This document shows, piece after piece, positions 62,140 to 64,000 of a stretch of 64,000 nt of DNA. The DNA lies in contig NZ_UIHB01000005.1 in the NCBI RefSeq assembly GCF_900476395.1, positions 648,813-712,812 on the forward strand, in the 5' to 3' direction. Each line of letters starts with the position of its first letter. Position 1 is the first letter of the stretch. The notes below the pieces were generated by a model. The model was not told the DNA's origin, did not search any database, and was given only the letters and a program-made list of their open reading frames with translations. Position numbers and translations under genes: made by a program. Source of the stretch: Xanthomonas euroxanthea (lineage in GTDB: Bacteria; Pseudomonadota; Gammaproteobacteria; Xanthomonadales; Xanthomonadaceae).

Positions 62140-63654
62140 TCAGCGCTGCTCCGCCACCGCCTTGACCCGGCGTGTGAACTCGGCCAATTCCGGCAGCTCC
62201 GGATCCAGCTGGTGCGCCTCGTCCTGCGCGCGCCGTGCGAAGGCAGCGTCCTCCTGTCCCAGGCGTTCGCTGCCCACCGCGACCCAGCGCTGCGCTAGCC
62301 GGCGACGCGCGCCGGCCAGCGCATCGTCACCGGGCATCAGCGCCTGCCAGGCATCCAGACAGCCGCGCGCGGCACGCAGGCGGTTGTTGCGCAGCTCGTC
62401 CTCGAAGCAGCGCTGACTGGCAGGCACCACACGTGCGGCGGCCTGCAGCACGCGTGGATCGCGCGGTGCCAGCGCCTGCGCCGCACGCACCGCGTCGTAG
62501 GCACTGGCGCCGGGAGGCGTCATCCATTGCTGTCGCGCTTCGGCATCCGTGACCCGCTGCAGCAGCGCGCGCAGGCGGCGCTCGCGGGTACCGCGCGACA
62601 ACCCGGTTTCCGGGCTGCGCTGTGCATCGCGTGCACGCGCAATGGCCTGCTCGGCCTGGGCGATCGACGCAGCGCCCGGCAGCAAGGCTTTCGCTTCCTG
62701 CAGCGACTGCAGCGCGGCGTCGAACTGGAAGTCCGCCGCCTGCCGGCCGGCTTGCGCGGCATACTCGCCGGCCACCCGCTCAAGCCCACGCCGGGCAGCC
62801 GCATCCTCCGGCTCGGCCGCCAGCACTGCGTTGAAATCGCGTGCGGCCGGTGCCAGGCGACCACGCCGCAACAGGCCCTCGGCGCGCTGACGGCGCTGTT
62901 CCAGCACGCGGTGGTAGTGGCCCTCGGTCAGCGGGACATCGGCATGCCCGGGGTCATAGCGCTTGGCGGCGGCCAGCAACAGCGCCGCATCGCCGAGCGC
63001 ATCGCGCGCCAGTGCGTGGCGGGCCTGCGCCAGCAGATCGGTCAATGCGTCCTCGCGCCCTTCCAGCGCGTCGGTACGGTCCGGCGCCAGGGTCAGGATG
63101 CGCTGGTACAACGGCAGCGCGCTGTCCGGGCTGCCATCCAGGCGCCCTTGCTGTTGCGCGGACACCGCCTGGGCGAACAAGGCATCCAGGCCGGCCCGAC
63201 GCGCCTGCAGCGCGCGCAGGCGCAGCGCGACCGGGGCGGTCTGCGCCTGCGGCACCTCCAGCGCGTTCGCCAGCGTCAACGCACGTTGTGCAGCGGCGGC
63301 GTCCCCGGCTGCGACCGCCGCACGTGCCTGCACCACGGCGGCGGCACCGGTGCGCGCCAGGCCGGCGCGGGCCTCGCCACGGTCGCTGTCCAGGGCAAGC
63401 GCGGCCGCGAACAATTCACGCGCGCCGTTGCCGTCGGCCGCACTGAGGTGGCCGCGTGACAGCGCCGCATCGCCGCGTTGCAGCAGTTGCTGGATGCGCG
63501 TGTCCGGCCATAGCCAATCGGCCAGCGGCTTGCGCAGCACGACCGTGGCCAGCAACAGGCAGGCGCACAACACCAGCACCACGCGCCATAGCGCGCGGCT
63601 GCGCAATGGCGCCCAGAGGCGGGGCGATCGGGCCCAGCGCGGAAGCGGGAACAT
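62140..63654 (-). CDS. TPR-like membrane-anchored protein of unknown function
   Basis: The 504-residue protein has one membrane segment near the N-terminus (about 18-38, LWRVVLVLCACLLLATVVL) and a long periplasmic part rich in Ala/Leu/Arg helices that look like degenerate TPR repeats (e.g. GARELFAAALALDSDRGEARAGLAR, ALPLYQRILTLAPDRTDALEGRED). I do not recognise the family. ATG at 63654 is chosen because AAGGA lies upstream; GTG at 63699 is an alternative. It converges with the glycosyltransferase gene, 60 bases apart. It could be a protein-protein scaffold; no enzymatic motif is visible. Confidence 0.75.
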   Translation of the reverse strand: MFPLPRWARSPRLWAPLRSRALWRVVLVLCACLLLATVVLRKPLADWLWPDTRIQQLLQRGDAALSRGHLSAADGNGARELFAAALALDSDRGEARAGLARTGAAAVVQARAAVAAGDAAAAQRALTLANALEVPQAQTAPVALRLRALQARRAGLDALFAQAVSAQQQGRLDGSPDSALPLYQRILTLAPDRTDALEGREDALTDLLAQARHALARDALGDAALLLAAAKRYDPGHADVPLTEGHYHRVLEQRRQRAEGLLRRGRLAPAARDFNAVLAAEPEDAAARRGLERVAGEYAAQAGRQAADFQFDAALQSLQEAKALLPGAASIAQAEQAIARARDAQRSPETGLSRGTRERRLRALLQRVTDAEARQQWMTPPGASAYDAVRAAQALAPRDPRVLQAAARVVPASQRCFEDELRNNRLRAARGCLDAWQALMPGDDALAGARRRLAQRWVAVGSERLGQEDAAFARRAQDEAHQLDPELPELAEFTRRVKAVAEQR

Positions 63655-63742
63655 GCGGTGGCGTCCGTCCTTGGCGCGACCTGAGGGGGACGCGTTCACC
63701 GGGTCATGGTAGCTGTCTGCTGCGAAGACGATGTGGGCTTGG

Positions 63743-63784
63743 GGGATTCGGGATTCGGGATTCGGGAATCGGGAATCGGGAATC
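63743..63784. repeat. Heptanucleotide tandem repeat
   Basis: Six head-to-tail 7-base units, three GGGATTC then three GGGAATC, lie upstream of the TPR-like gene. Such repeats are common in Xanthomonas intergenic DNA and are prone to slippage. Confidence 0.9.
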
Positions 63785-63859
63785 GTCAGGCGAGCACCCC
63801 TCGCTTGCTGTGGGTGCGGTCTGTTCCAAAGCGATTGGCGCCGGCGAGCGGCGGCGCAC

Positions 63860-63976
63860 TCAACCGAGTCGCCGCACCTCGTTGACGCCGGGCAGCGCGT
63901 CCAGCTTGCCAAGCAGGCTGGACAGCTGGCCGTAATCGCTGACCTTCAGGCGCAGGCGGCGGGGTACGTCGAAAGT
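63860..63976 (-). pseudogene. C-terminal remnant of a RelA/SpoT-like ACT domain
   Basis: Reading on the minus strand, the last 38 codons before the TGA at 63860-63862 encode a segment with RRLRLKVSDYGQLSSLLGKL, then DALPGVNEVRRLG, which matches the end of the ACT domain of RelA/SpoT (p)ppGpp synthetases. An in-frame TAA at 63977-63979 stands directly before it and no start codon follows, so this is not an intact gene. Either the gene is truncated here by a rearrangement or insertion ending near 63976, or the window edge hides a frameshifted gene. Only about 120 bases are visible, so the family call rests on a short match. Confidence 0.55.
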
Positions 63977-64000
63977 TTAACGACCTAGCCGCCATGGAGT

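Overview
This is a GC-rich (about 65% GC by eye) gammaproteobacterial chromosome segment. Gene content and order point to Xanthomonas: a TonB-dependent-receptor-linked set of eight glycoside hydrolases in the order of the nixE-nixL N-glycan cluster of X. campestris, followed by a type IV pilus chemosensory (Pil-Chp) operon next to gshB and a tonB-like gene. No tRNA, rRNA, CRISPR array or intact insertion sequence was seen.

Layout. (1) 1-8400, housekeeping: about 930 bases without a convincing gene, then gcvH and gcvT (glycine cleavage), a YnfA-type membrane protein, mazG, cysQ and nudE on the minus strand, diverging from bioA-rsmE on the plus strand. Three REP-like palindromic elements follow. 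(2) 8400-37200, sugar scavenging: glk (minus) diverges from a TonB-dependent receptor, with two LacI-type palindromes between them. Eight plus-strand exported enzymes follow: GH29, GH18, GH20, GH2, GH3, GH125, GH92 and GH35. A short orphan ORF comes next, then a divergent pair (a second GH29 fucosidase and a BNR neuraminidase-like protein), a repeat-rich island, and a minus-strand pair of a Tat-exported glycosylasparaginase and CutC. Together these could take a plant complex N-glycan apart from the tip down to the GlcNAc-Asn bond. (3) 37370-50700, minus strand: a GNAT acetyltransferase, then pilG-pilH-pilI-pilJ-chpA-chpB-chpC (transcribed right to left), controlling twitching motility. ChpA is 2434 residues long. 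The CheB-like protein has lost its catalytic residues and no CheR/PilK gene is present between pilJ and chpA. (4) 50900-62100: gshB and a TonB-family gene (plus), an ADP-ribosylglycohydrolase, tsaB, a YoaA/DinG-type helicase, a lipoprotein and mrcB (minus), and a two-domain glycosyltransferase (plus). (5) 62100-64000: a TPR-like membrane-anchored protein (minus), a heptanucleotide tandem repeat, and at the right edge the C-terminal end of a RelA/SpoT-like ACT domain preceded in frame by a stop codon.

The most notable points are the apparent extension of the N-glycan locus beyond nixL, the catalytically dead CheB homologue in an operon without CheR, and intergenic palindrome and tandem-repeat families that recur between the glycosidase genes. 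Functions come from recognisable motifs and family knowledge; no database search was possible.
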